Assembly: GCF_000321225.1 (NCBI RefSeq)
Contig: NW_004450583.1
Span: 2,035,800 to 2,099,799 of the forward strand
Source of the DNA: Odobenus rosmarus divergens
Lineage: Eukaryota; Chordata; Mammalia; Carnivora; Odobenidae
DNA: 64,000 nucleotides
Direction: 5' to 3'
A model generated the notes under the pieces. It saw nothing but the letters and a program-made list of their open reading frames with translations. It was not told the DNA's origin and did no database searches. Shown in pieces: positions 10,293 through 21,520 of this stretch. The first letter of the stretch is position 1. Each line of letters opens with the position of its first letter. The position numbers and the translations under genes were made by a program.

Positions 10293-11779
10293 AATATAAC
10301 ATAAACTCAGAAAATCTGACTATAAGAAGAAATGAATTTGTTTTTCTATATTAACTAAATTGAATGTTTTAGAAAGACTCAATAAAAACAAGTAGCAAAA
10401 AATTGTGTTGAATTGAGTGTGCATATGACAGCTAAAAATTTGAAGAAAAAATCACAAATATTCAGAAGGAATTTCCATATGTGAAGAATTCTGCTGAAAT
10501 TCTCACTGTGCTCACAGGGTAGAAGAGGCAGAGATGCTAAAATTATCTGACAAATTTTAAAGTAATCATGATAAAAATGCTTCAGCAGACTATTACAAAC
10601 ATATTTGAAACAAACAAAAAAATACAAAGTCTTAGCAAAGAAATAGGAGATATAAAGAAGAGCCAAATGGAAATACCAGAACTAAAGAATACCATAACCA
10701 AAATAAAAAGCTCAGGGAGTAGGATCAACAGTGGAATGGAAGACAGAGCAAAGAATCAATGAACCAGAAGCCATAACTATGGAAACTATCCAATCTGAAA
10801 GAGAGGGGGGGTTGAAGGAGAGACAGACAGAGAGAGAGCTTTAGGTATCTTCAGATATGTAGGACTACAGCAAAAGATCTAACATTTGGGACATCAGTGT
10901 CCCATCATTGGGACACCGAAAAAGTATGAGAAGAAGCAATGGTGGAAACCTTTCCAAATTTGTCAAAAACCACAAACCTATAATTCAAGAAGCTGGATGA
11001 TTCCCAAATAGGATAAACTCAGAGATATCTATACTAAGATGCATCATAATTAAACTACTGAAAACTAAAGGTAAAGAAAGTTCTTGAAAGTAGGCAGATA
11101 AAAATGACACCTTACCTGGAGGGAAAAACAATTTGAATTATGGTATATTTCTCATCAGAAAATATAAAGGCCAGAAGAAAGTGGCACAATATTTTCAAGT
11201 GCTGTCAATTCAGAGTCCTATAGCTAGCAAAAATATCCTTCAGAAATGAAGAAAAAATGAAGACATTCTCTGATGAAGGAAAAGTATGAGAATTTGTCAC
11301 CAGCAGAACTATCCTAAAAGAATGACAAAAGGAAATTCTCTAAACAGAAAGGAAATAATAAAATGAGGAACTTTAGAACAGCAGGAAGAAATAGCACAGT
11401 AAGGAAAAATATGGGTAAATATAATAAGCTTTCTCATCTTAATTTTTCTAAAATAATGTTTAATGATTCAAGCAATATTATAATACTATCTTAGTGGTTC
11501 TAAATGAATATAGGGGAAATATTTAAAACAATTGTATTATAAGTGGGAGAGAATAAAGGAACATAAAGGGAAATAAAGTCTATTCTTCACTTGAACTGGT
11601 AAAATGACAGATTGTGACAAGTTATGCATATATAATGCAATACCTACAGCAACCACAAAAAAAAACTCTGCAAAGAGATACACTGAAAAACACTATAGGT
11701 AAATCAAAATGGAATTTTTAAAAAGTTAAGTAATCCACAGGAAGGTATAAGAGAGAAAAGAGAAATGAAAAACAGGATG

Positions 11780-11988
11780 GGGTGCCTGGGTGGCTCAGTC
11801 GTTAAGCGTCTGCCTTCGGCTCAGGTCATGATCCCTGGGTCCTGGGATCGAGTCCCACATCGGGCTCCCTGCTCGGAGGGGAGCCTGCTTCTCCCTCTCC
11901 CACTCTCCCTGCTTGTGTTTCTGCTCTTGCTATCTCTCTCTCTCTGTCAAATAAATAAATAAAATCTTAAAAAAAAATTACCTTTAAA
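11780..11988 (+). mobile_element. Carnivore SINE, within L1
   Basis: It is a full copy with a TC-rich middle and 'AATAAATAAATAAAATCTT' tail. A 12-bp TSD, AAAAACAGGATG, lies at 11768-11779 and 11989-12000. Confidence 0.95.
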
Positions 11989-12146
11989 AAAAACAGGATG
12001 AAGAAAACAGAAAACAAAAAATAAAATGGTAGACTTAAACCCTAGCAGATCAATAATTACATTAAATATAAACTATCTAAATACAATAATCAAAAGACAG
12101 AGATGGCAGCATGGATTAAAAAACATAACCGAAGTATATGCTGCCT

Positions 12147-12169
12147 ACACACACACACACACACACACA
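12147..12169 (+). repeat. (AC)n microsatellite
   Basis: There are about eleven AC units inside L1 sequence, at a place where L1 normally reads CTACAAGAAACTCAC. Confidence 0.9.
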
Positions 12170-13238
12170 AGTCCATTTAAATGTAATGATTTAGCCAGAT
12201 TGAAAATAATAGGCTGGAAAATGATGTATTATGTAAATATAATCAAGAGTAAGCAGGAATAACTTACATGAAATAGACCAACACCAATTACAACATCAAT
12301 TACCACAATTTACTCAATATGAAACAGATATTTTGAATAGTCCTATAACTATTAAGGATATTGAATTTGTAATTTAAAAACTCCCAAAAAAGAAATCTCC
12401 AGGCCCCGATGGTTTTAGTGGAGAATTCTATAAAATATTTAAGGAAGAATTAACATTAATTTTATATAATCATTTCTAGAAAATAGATGAGAAGGGCACA
12501 CTTCCCAATTCATTTCATGAAGCTAATATTACCCTGTCACTCAAACTCAACTGAATTCATACAAAAAAAGATCAATATCCCTCAAATATATAGATTCAAA
12601 AAAATCCTTGAAAAAATTGGCATACAGAATCCTGCAATATGTTAAAAGAATTATATACCATAACTAAGTTGGGTTAATTGCAGGGATGCAAAGCTGATTC
12701 AATATTCAAAAATTTATCAGTGTAATCTACCATATTAACAGACTAAACAAACAAAAAAACCCCACATGATCATATCAAGTGATACAGCAAAAACTTTGAC
12801 AAAATTCAATACCTATTCATGATTAAAAAAAAAAAACTCTCAGAAATATAGGAATAGAGAACTTCCTCAACTTGATAAAGAGCAGCTACAAAAAAAATCT
12901 ACAACTAACATTATAGTTAAGACTTAATCCTTTCCCTCTTAAATTATTGAGGCAAAGATGTTTGCTTTATTTATTCAACATAGTCCTGGAAGTTCTAGCC
13001 AGTGCAAAAAGGCAAGAAAAGGAAACAAAAGGCTTGCAGATTGGAAAATAATTTGGTACTACTAAGAAATGAAAACTTATATTCATACAAAAACCTTAAC
13101 ATGAATGTTTATAGCACTTTATTCGTAATAGCCAAACAAGGGGAAACAACACAGATGTTCTTCAATGGGTGAATAGTTAAACAAACTGATCCATTCATAC
13201 CCTGGGATACTACTTGATGATAAAAAGGAATAAGCTAG

Positions 13239-13264
13239 GGGCACCTGGGTGCCTCAGTCAGTTA
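13239..13264 (+). mobile_element. SINE head fragment
   Basis: Only the first 25-30 bases of a sense carnivore SINE ('GGGCACCTGGGTGCCTCAGT') are present, with no body or tail. It abuts the TSD of the antisense SINE that follows, so it was truncated or disrupted. Confidence 0.7.
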
Positions 13265-13276
13265 CCACCTCCAATT

Positions 13277-13490
13277 AAAAAAAAAAATTATTTATTTATT
13301 TTAGAGAGAGAGAAAGAGAGCATGGAGAGGGAAAGGGCAGAGGGAAAGTGAGAGAAAAAATCCCAAGCAGGCTCCCTGCTGAGCATGGAGCCCAACAAGG
13401 GAGGGGCCTGGATCCCACAACCCTGAGATCATGACCTGAGCCAAAATTAAGCGTCAGATGCTTAACTGACTGAGCCATCCAGGCGCCACT
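13277..13490 (-). mobile_element. Carnivore SINE, older subfamily, antisense
   Basis: It carries the older diagnostic wording 'CCCACAACCCTGAGATCATG' and 'AAATTAAGCGTCAGATGC' and ends 'GAGCCATCCAGGCGCC'. The TSD has one mismatch: CCACCTCCAATT at 13265-13276 and CCACCTTCAATT at 13492-13503. Confidence 0.9.
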
Positions 13491-14736
13491 GCCACCTTCA
13501 ATTTTTATGCTATTATTTTCACATGTTTTAATTCTACATATATTTTACACCTCACATGATATTATAATTTTTCTGTAGAAACAATACTCATTTTTCATTT
13601 GTGAGTCTACAGTTTATACTTCATTTTGGGTTCTTTCCACATCCTGGTTGATTTTTTAAAAGTTTACATACAGTAAACTTCATTCTTTGTTGTGTACTGT
13701 TCTATGGGTTTTGTCAAATGCATAGAGTCATGTATCCACCACCTAAGTCTTGATATAGAACCGTCTATCAGTTTCAAGATTTCCCGTGCTGTCCACTTCT
13801 AGTCAACTCTCTCCCTAACTCCAGCACCTAGGTCTGGGTCTGACTTCTTTCACATAGAAATATGCATTTAAGATTCATACAGGTTGTTGTGTGAGTCACT
13901 AATTTGTTCCTTTTTATTGCTGAGTAGTATTCAATTGTATGGTTGTACTCTACTTTGTTTATCCATTTGCTAGCTGAAAGACATCTGGGGTGTTTCCAGT
14001 TTGGGGTGACTATGAATAAAGCTCCTATAAACCTTCATTTATTACAAGTATAACATTTCATTTCTTTTGGATAAATACATAGGAGTAGGATTGCTGGGCC
14101 ATAGGGTATGTATATGTTTGTTTCAGAAACTGCCAAATTGTTTTCCAAAATGACTGCTATTTTGTGTCTCCACCAGCAATACTTGAAGCTTCCAATTACC
14201 TCACATCCTCATCAGCACTTGGTATTGGCAGCCTTTTAAATGTTAGCCTTTCTAATAGTTATGTAGTAGTATCTCGTGGTGGTTTTAATTTGCTTGTCCC
14301 TACTGACTAATTATGCTGAGTATCTGTTCATGCGCTTATTAGCCACCCAGATATCTTCTTTGGTGAAGTACGTGTTCAGAACTTTTGGCACTTTAGAAAT
14401 TGAATTGCTTGTTTTTTTATTGTTGAGTTTTAAGAGTTATGTATATAATCTGTATATAAGTCTTTGTTAGAAATATGATTTGCAACTTTTTTTTCCAGTC
14501 CATGGCTCACTTTTGAATTTTCATAACAATGTCTTCAGCAAAGCAAGAGTTTTTAATTTTAATAAAGTTCAAATTAACATTATTTTCTTCGTGGACCATG
14601 CTTTTGTGGATTGTGCTTTTAGTATCTAGAACCTCTTTGCGTAATGGAGTCATGCAGATTGTCTTTTGTATTTCTACTGAAGTTTGGTAGTTTCACATTC
14701 TACATTTAGGTTTATGGTCCATTTTGAGTTAATTTT

Positions 14737-15225
14737 GAAAAACATTTTGTTTTATTGAGATATAATTCACATACCATGAAATTTACTTTTTGAAAGTGTA
14801 CAATTAGATGGTTTTTAGAATATTCACAAGGTTATGCAACCATCTCCACTATCTAATTCCACTAATTCCAGAGTATTTCATCATCTGAAGAGGAAGCCCT
14901 GGGGCCCATTAACAGTCACTGGCCCTTGCCCCTCCTCCAGCCCTAGGCAACTACTAACCTACTTTTTGTCTTTATAGACTCTTTGACTTAGTATAATGTT
15001 TTCAAGGTTCATCCATTTTGTAGCAGGTATCAGTACTTTATTCCTTTTTATGGCTGAATAATGTTTTATTGTATGGATATATGCATTTTATTTATCCATT
15101 CATCATTCTGTGGACATTTGGGGTTGTTTTCATTTCTTGGCTACTATGAGTAATGCTACCATGAACATTCATGTACGAGTGTGAACATACACTTTTGGTT
15201 ATCTTGGGTATATACCTAGCAGTCG
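14737..15225 (-). mobile_element. 5'-truncated L1 nested in the older L1
   Basis: It begins with the antisense L1 3' end ('TTTTATTGAGATATAATTC') and ends at 'GGTATATACCTAGCAG'. A perfect 13-bp TSD, TTGAGTTAATTTT, lies at 14724-14736 and 15226-15238. The host L1 continues across the join. Confidence 0.9.
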
Positions 15226-15600
15226 TTGAGTTAATTTTTATATAAGGTGGGAGGCATGGGTCGAGGGTTTTTTTGTTTTGTTTTGTTGGTTGTTGTTGTT
15301 TGCATATGGACATCTAATTAATCCAGCACCATTTATTGAAATAACTATCCTTTCTCCATTGAATTGTCTTTGACCTTTGTCAAAAATCTGTTGAATTTAC
15401 TTTTAGATTCTGTTTTGTTCCATTTATTTCTGTGTCTTTTTGCTAATGCCACATTGTCTTGATTACCATAGTTAAGTCTTGAAGTTAGGTAGTTCACGTC
15501 CTCCAACATTTTCTTCCTTTTAAAATTGTTTTGGTTATTCTAGATCCTTTGCCTTTCTCACATACATTTTAGAATCAGTCTGTCATGATTTTTTATTTTA

Positions 15601-15793
15601 TTTTTTTTTTTTAAGAATTTGTTTATTTATTTGTCAGAGAGAGAGAGAGCACAATCGGGGGAGTGGCAGGCAGAGGGAGAAGCGGGCTCCCCATTGAGTG
15701 AGGAGCCCCATGCGGGACTCCATCCCAGGAACCTGGGATCATGACCTGAGCTGAAGGCAGACGCTTAACTGATTGAGCCACTAAGGTGTCCTG
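15601..15793 (-). mobile_element. Carnivore SINE, antisense, within L1
   Basis: It runs from a T-rich start through 'GTTTATTTATTTGTCAGAG' to 'GAGCCACTAAGGTGTCC'. The flanks share a T-rich TGATTTT...ATTTT duplication, imperfectly preserved. Confidence 0.9.
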
Positions 15794-16715
15794 GTAGTGA
15801 TTTTATTTTTAAGTATACTGACATTTCGATTAGGATTGCATTGAATGTATAGATCATTTGGGGTGAGAGGTAGAATTGCATTTTATCAATTTTTCCAATC
15901 CATAAGCATGGATTAGCTCTCCATTTATTTAGGCCTTCTTTGATTTCTTTCATCAGTATTTTGTAGTTTTTAACACACAGATCATGCATATATTTGTTAC
16001 ATTTATAACTAAGTCTTTCATTTTTTGGGATGCTATTGTAAATGATTTTGCTTTTAAAATTTTGGATTCATCATTCATTGGTACTTAAAAGTACAATAAA
16101 TTTTTGTTTATTGACCTTTTATTCTATGACCTTGTTAAGCTCACTTATTAGTTCTAGGAGGGTTTTTTGATAGATTCTTTGGAATTTTCTCTCTCCAGAT
16201 AACATATTCATTTTAGTTATACACACATTTTGACTCTTCCTATTGCTCTTCATTCCTTCCTGAATATCTTTGATTTCATCTGCGATCACCTTCCTTCTGC
16301 AGGTGGGACTTTCTTTAGGTCTTTTTTTTTTTTATGTGGGTCTGTTGATTATTTTAATTTTTCTTTCTGAAAATGTCTTTATTTCCATTTATTTTGAAAA
16401 AAAGTATTTTTGCAAGATATCTCATTCTAAGTTGGCAGTTATTTTCTTTTAGGACTTGAATGATATCCTTCATTGTTCTAGCCCCCATTGTGTCTAGAGA
16501 GAACTCAGTAATTGTCATTGTTACTACTTTGAGGGTAACATTTCTTTTTTCCCTCTGTTTTTTTAAGGTTTTGCTTTGCCTTTGTCTTTCAGCAGTTTTA
16601 TTCTGATGTGCCAAAGGTGTGGAGGTGGTTTTCTTTGTATTTATTCTGCCTGGGCTTCTTAGCATTTCTTGAATGCATGGCGTGGTGTTTTTAATTAAAA
16701 AAAAAAGTTAATCAA

Positions 16716-16890
16716 GGGGTGCCAGGTGGTGCAGTCAGTTAAGCACTGGACTCTCGGTTTCAGCTCAGGTCGTGATCTCAGGGTCATGAGATTGAGCCCC
16801 ACATGGGGCTTTGTGCTCAGTGGGGAGTCTGCTTGGGATTCTTTCTCTCTTTCTCTCTGTGCCCCCAAATAAATTAATAAACCAAAAAAA
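16716..16890 (+). mobile_element. Carnivore SINE, older subfamily
   Basis: The head is 'GGGGTGCCAGGTGGTGCAGT' and the body has 'CTCAGGGTCATGAGATTGAG' and 'GTCTGCTTGGGATTC', markers of the older subfamily. The tail is A-rich. The flanking duplication is weak (AGTTAATCAA / ATTTAGTCAA). Confidence 0.9.
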
Positions 16891-17159
16891 ATTTAGTCAA
16901 TAATGTCTTCAAATACTGCTTTTGTTTATTTTCTCTCTTCTTCCTCCTCCCTAGTTACACATATATTATGCTTTTTTAATTGTGTTCCATATCTTTAACT
17001 TCCTTTCTGTATTGTCCATTTTTTCTCCCTTTGCTCCAGTCTGTATGTTTTCTACGAGAGGTTCCAGTCCTCTTTTCAGCTGTGTCTGTTGTTATTAAAC
17101 TCATCTATGCAGTTCTTAATTTCAATTATTGTATTTTTCAGTTTTAAAATTTCTACTTG

Positions 17160-17357
17160 TGGGTGCCTGGGTGGCTCAGTCGTTAAGTGTCTGCCTTAAG
17201 CTCAGGTCATGATCCCAGGGTCGTGGGATCGAGCCCCGCATCAGGCTCCCTGCTCCGCGGGAAGCCTGCTTCTCCCTCTCCCACTCCCCCTGCTTGTGTT
17301 CCCTCTCTCGCTGTGTCTCTCTCTGTCAAATGAATAAATAAAATCTTAAAAAAAAAT
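17160..17357 (+). mobile_element. Carnivore SINE, young subfamily, within L1
   Basis: This is a well-preserved full copy. A 14-bp TSD with one mismatch lies at 17146-17159 (AAAATTTCTACTTG) and 17358-17371 (AAAATTTTTACTTG). Confidence 0.95.
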
Positions 17358-18084
17358 AAAATTTTTACTTGATTTTTTTTTCTACTTGATTTTTTGGGTA
17401 GATTCCAGTTTTCCACTGAAATTCTTGTCATTTACTTTCTTAAATGTATTGATGACAGTTATCTTAAAATTGTATCTGATAATTCCCATATGAGTCACCT
17501 GTAAATCTTTTTTATTATTTGCTCTTTTGCTGGTTTTTGTTCACTTGGGTTTGTGTCCTGGTGAGTCTGGTAACTTTTGATTGAATGATTTAACACTGTG
17601 GATAAAAAATTACAGTGGGAGTTTGAGCTTGAATGTTATCTTCCTCCAGAGAAGGTTTCCTTTTACCTTAGGTCAGGGTCAGATCATCTTAATCGATCTT
17701 AGATGTTTGAGCTGGTTTGAATCTGGGTTTCAGCTTTTGTGATGGTTCTATTTACATATCCTAGAAGTAAGGTTAGTGCTTACTTTTAGGCTATAACTTG
17801 CCAGGGGTCCTGACTGAAAGCTGGGGGTTTGCTAAGGTTGGAGATTCCTGAATATCTACTCAGCTTCTGGGTTCCTCAGATGTTTGCTTACAATCTACAA
17901 ATGCCTGCAAAAGAAAAGTGTAGGCAGCTGTCAGGTTCACATGAATGTACTTTTTTTGTCTTGATATTCTTGGCCTCTCAAGTCTTCATTGTTCTGGTAA
18001 CTTTTCTTTGTGTTAAAACTTGCTTTCCTAGTTGTTTTTGGCAAGGAGGGTGGTCAGATACAAGCTAATGCACCATATCCAAAG

Positions 18085-18590
18085 CAAAATGGAGAGCATG
18101 GACCTTGGAGCCAAACCTGCAGTATTCAAATCTTAACTCCATCATTTATGAGCCTGTGATTATGAACAAGTATTAACTTTTTTGAGCCTCACTTTTCCTT
18201 TTTCTTTTTCTTCTTTTCTTTTTTTTTTTTTTTAAGAAAGAGAGCATGAGCAGGGTTGGGAGGGGCAGAGGGAAAGGGAGAGAATCTTAAGCAAGCTCCA
18301 CACTCAGCGTGAAGGCCGATATGGGGCTCAATCCCACAACCCTGAGATCATTACCTGAGCCGAAATCAAGAGTCCAACACTGAACCGACTGAGCCACCCA
18401 GATGCCCCAAACCTCACTTTTTTTTATCTCTAAAGATAGTGACAATAACAGTAGCTACCTTATAGGGGTATTGTGATGATTAACAAGTACATATAATATA
18501 CTTTAAAAATATATAATGTAATATAATATATATCTTAGAAAAGTGTCTGGAATCCAAAAACTGCTGTATTGTTATTTACTATTACTATTT
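18085..18590 (+). repeat. MIR split by a SINE
   Basis: The MIR left half ends in 'TTGAGCCTCACTTTTCC' and the right half continues 'CCTCACTTTTTTTTATCTC' and then 'AGTAGCTACCTTATAGGG'. The SINE at 18197-18411 interrupts the core. Confidence 0.75.
18197..18411 (-). mobile_element. Carnivore SINE, older subfamily, antisense, inside MIR
   Basis: It starts with a long TC/T tract and ends 'GAGCCACCCAGATGCCCC', carrying the 'CCCACAACCCTGAGATCATT' marker. The 10-bp duplication CCTCACTTTT lies at 18187-18196 and 18412-18421. Confidence 0.9.
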
Positions 18591-18679
18591 TCACTTGGTC
18601 TTCTTTCCAGTTAGTATTGTTTTCCATTGTATTATGTCACTCACACATCCTTCCTAGGCGGCACTGACTAGTAGGTGGA

Positions 18680-18790
18680 GTGCAAACTCTAGATCTGCAA
18701 GCCCTGAGTCGAACCAGGGGTATGGATATCAATCAGTATTTTTAAAAGAGCCCCAGGTTATTCTAATATTCAGTCAAGATTGAAAACCTC
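18680..18790. repeat. MER5-like hAT DNA transposon shred
   Basis: 'AAAGAGCCCCAGGTTATTCT' followed by 'AAAACCTCTGTTTTA' resembles the end of MER5-type non-autonomous hAT elements. Confidence 0.4.
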
Positions 18791-19309
18791 TGTTTTACTT
18801 CCTAGCTTTCAAGGTCCCTTATAGTCTGGCCCCAACCTATCTTTCTAGTGACCCTTTCCCTGCTTCCCAACGTGAGCAATCCCCTGTAGCAAGCCCATCT
18901 ACTCACAGTCCAGCTTCCACCTGCGAAGCCTGCATAATCTCCTATACAAGGCATGAGGCTGAAGGGCTGATGGTTTATCTCCTCCCCGTCCCTTTCGAGG
19001 TCGGGGAGGTGGAGACCCAAGCCTGTGCTTTCGTCCTCGTGTCCTCCCTCTTGGTCTTTATCTCTTTACCATAACTTGGATCTGTTTCATGGCAAGTTTT
19101 GCTCTTTTTTTTTTTTTTTTTTTTTGGTCCTTTCTACTTCTCCTTCCTGGACTTTCCTTTCACCGTTCTTTTTCCAAGACTAAGCCAGCCTCCACTCCTG
19201 CCTAGAAACACACTATTTGTTTACCTGGCCTTGTTAACGGCTACCTCAGCACAAGAGCTGATTTCCAGTGATAGGGCTTGAGGAAACCTGTCCTGCCCTC
19301 AGGAACCAG

Positions 19310-19610
19310 CATAGACCGACACCCTACTCATTCTTACCCCCCCACTCCTTTGCTTGTGCTTTGCCCTTTACCCAGAATTTCTCAACGCCTATCCCTTCTC
19401 TGCCAATTTTAAATCTACCCAGTATTCATGTTTCAATTATTCCGTGAAGCCTACTCAACATCTCCAGTGCACACTGTTCTGCGATCTGTCACACTCCTGC
19501 TCACCTGTGAATTCCACACAATTTTACCTCAAAATTATATTACTGGCTTCCAGTAGAGGACCTGGGGACACAGCAGGAATTCGATACTTAATATTTGCTT
19601 GTTAGACTCA
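19310..19610 (+). repeat. L2 LINE fragment
   Basis: The order CTTTACCCAGAAT, CATGTTTCAATTATTCC, GTGAAGCC and then an ACTCCTGCTCACC block matches diverged L2 3' sequence. Confidence 0.55.
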
Positions 19611-19717
19611 CATGAAATTGACAGAAAGAAGCCTTAGCTCAAAATTCCCCAAATTGATTTCTTTTCCCAAAATAATAATAACAGCATGGGTTGGTAGGAA
19701 TAAGATGGGGAATTGCA

Positions 19718-20528
19718 TTTTCTGTTGCTGCATAACAAATTACCACAATTTTAGCAGCTTAAAACAACACCCATTTATTATCTCACAGTTCCAGAGGTCA
19801 TTAAGTCCAGGTGGCTTGGGGCGTCTGGGTGGCTCAATCGGTTAAGCATCTCTCTTGGGCTCAGGTCATGATCTCAGGGTCCTGGGATTGAGCCCCGCAT
19901 CGGGCTCTGCACTCAGCAGGGGTGCTTCTCCCCCTCCCTCTGCCGCTCCCCCTGCTTGTGCGTGCATGCTCTCTCTCTCTAAAATAAATAAATAAATAAA
20001 ATCTTAAAAAAAATAAAGGCCAGGTGGCTTGGCTGGGCTCTCTGCTCAGGATCTCACAATGTCAAAATCAAGATATTAGCCAGCTTGAGATCTTACTGGA
20101 GGCTCTGGGGAAGAATCTACTTCCAAGCTCATTCAGGTTGTCGGCTATTTCAGGTTCTGGTAGCTGTAGGACCAAGGTCCCCCTCTTCTCCCTGGCTGTT
20201 GGTGGGGGCTGGGATGGGAATGGGTATCACTCTTAGGTCCTTCCATGTGGCCCCCTCCATCTCAGCAGCAGAGAACCTCCACTAGGCTGACTTCCCCTCA
20301 CACTTGGAATCTCTCTAACTTCTTGTTCTGCTACCGGTGGGAGAAAACTCATTGCTTTCAAAAGACTCACCTTATTGGGTTAAGCCTACAAGATTATCTC
20401 CATATCTTAAGGTCAACTGATTTGGTCTTTAACTACCTCTGCAAAGGCCCTTCACAGCAGTACCTGGACTGGTATTTGAATAACCAGGGGATGGAAATCT
20501 TAGCTATCTTTAGAGTTCTGCTTACCAC
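19718..20528 (-). mobile_element. MaLR-like LTR, antisense, split by a SINE
   Basis: In plus orientation it reads 'TGTTGCTGCATAACAAATTACC', 'GCAGCTTAAAACAACACCC', 'TTATCTCACAGTTCCAGAGG', then after the SINE 'CTCTGCTCAGGATCTCACA' and 'TGGCCCCCTCCATCTC', ending 'GTTCTGCTTACCACA'. The reverse complement begins TGTGGTAAGCAGAAC, as ancient mammalian MaLR LTRs do. No internal retroviral genes are visible, so it is a solo LTR. The exact family is not resolved. Confidence 0.65.
19820..20019 (+). mobile_element. Carnivore SINE inside the LTR
   Basis: It is a full copy with a 13-bp perfect TSD, CCAGGTGGCTTGG, at 19807-19819 and 20020-20032. Confidence 0.95.
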
Positions 20529-21102
20529 AGGGGTGATGGAGCAGAAAGCCAGACAACCAGTAAGAAAGCAACCACCGAAATCCAATGGACCAATGCCTTG
20601 CAGAGCGACAAGTACCTTAAGGATCAGCTAGTCCAGCCCTCTTTGCCTGATGGGGACACTAAGACCCAGAAAGGGAAGGGGATTCATAATTCATCTTTCA
20701 CAAATCCACCCTGGGCCAGACACTGTATTAAATGTTTATGGAGAAGATAAAGTTAATAAGACCCAGCATCTGCTTTTAGGATTTTATTACCCACATGCCC
20801 AATGCCCATGGAACCTAGTTTTCCTTTGGAAAATAGCCTGTTTAACCCTTGGAAACTCTAGAATTGTGTGCTAGAAAGAGATAAAATATTCCATTGTTTC
20901 TCAAAAGTAGAACCAATGACTTTAGGTGACATGTGGACCAACATTTTAATTGTGTTTATTTTAACGTTACCTTCTACTCATGGTAAAGGACACTATTTCC
21001 CCTGCATTACAGTGATGTAAAGTTTTCTTCCTTCCTCCCTCTTTCCCTCTCTTTTTCCTATCTTTGTCTTGCCCTTACAGATCACGTACTGTGTGGAGAC
21101 AA
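20529..21102. other. Unassigned DNA with an old MIR-class shred
   Basis: 'GATCAGCTAGTCCAGCCCTC' and 'GGGGACACTAAGACCCAGA' near 20620-20670 look like an ancient MIR/L3-type repeat. The rest is unassigned. Confidence 0.4.
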
Positions 21103-21117
21103 TAGAATATGATACTT

Positions 21118-21292
21118 TTTTAAAGATTTTATTTATTTATTTGACAGAGAGAGAGGGGGGGAACACAAGCAGGGGGAGTGGGAGAGGGAGAGGGAGAAGC
21201 AGGGAGCCTGATGCAGGGCTCGATCCCAGGACCCTGGGATCATGACCCCCAGCTGAAGGCAGATGCCTAACAACTGAGCCACCCAGGCACCC
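21118..21292 (-). mobile_element. Carnivore SINE, antisense, with internal deletion
   Basis: It has an ordinary start and end, but the segment after 'AGAAGCAGG' that normally reads through 'CTCCCTGCTGAGCAGG' is shortened. A perfect 15-bp TSD, TAGAATATGATACTT, lies at 21103-21117 and 21293-21307, pointing to a recent insertion. Confidence 0.95.
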
Positions 21293-21334
21293 TAGAATAT
21301 GATACTTAAGTATATGTTGGGCTCCGGAAATTAG

Positions 21335-21520
21335 AGAAAGCTGGATTCTGAGCCTGGCTTCTCCCACTTAGCAGCTCTTCACTTAAACTCTATGCGTCTC
21401 ACTTTCTCATTAGTTAAGTAAAAATAAATATATCATTTAAGTGATATAATGTGTGTAACGTGCTTAACAAAAGGCCTGTCACATTGTAAGCATTCAATAG
21501 ATGTTAGCTATTATTAAAAT
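21335..21520 (+). repeat. MIR
   Basis: The 'GAGCCTGGCTTCTCCCACTT' start and 'GTAAGCATTCAATAGATGTT' end show the usual MIR order. Confidence 0.65.

Larger units (their letters stand above)
10308..13238 (+). mobile_element. Ancient L1 (L1M/HAL1-like), sense, broken
   Basis: ORF1-like sequence is read first ('AAAAGCTCAGGGAGTAGG', 'AGAAGCTGGATGATTCCC', 'AAACTACTGAAAACTAAAGG'). The spacer and ORF2 start follow, then reverse-transcriptase-region text ('AAATCTCCAGGCCCCGATGG', 'TTAATTGCAGGGATGCAAAG', 'TTCTAGCCAGTGCAAAAAGG') and a 3' remnant to about 13238. Multiple stops and deletions remain; it is not functional. A SINE sits at 11780-11988. The antisense ORF frames over it are meaningless. Confidence 0.8.
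13504..17960 (-). mobile_element. Long ancient L1 remnant, antisense, spanning 3' end to 5' region
   Basis: Reading left to right is 3' to 5' of the element: 3' region ('GGATTGCTGGGCCATAGGG'), ORF2 region ('GGATTGCATTGAATGTATAG'), ORF1-like region ('CATTGTTCTAGCCCCCATTG') and probably the 5' UTR to near 17960. It is interrupted by a nested L1 (14737-15225) and SINEs at 15601, 16716 and 17160. Each junction rejoins collinear L1 text. All frames are broken. The right boundary is approximate. Confidence 0.7.

Noticed and set aside
19718..20528. Endogenous retrovirus with genes
   Set aside because: Only LTR-like non-coding sequence is seen; no gag, pol or env-like frame exists here or beside the other LTR-like copies.
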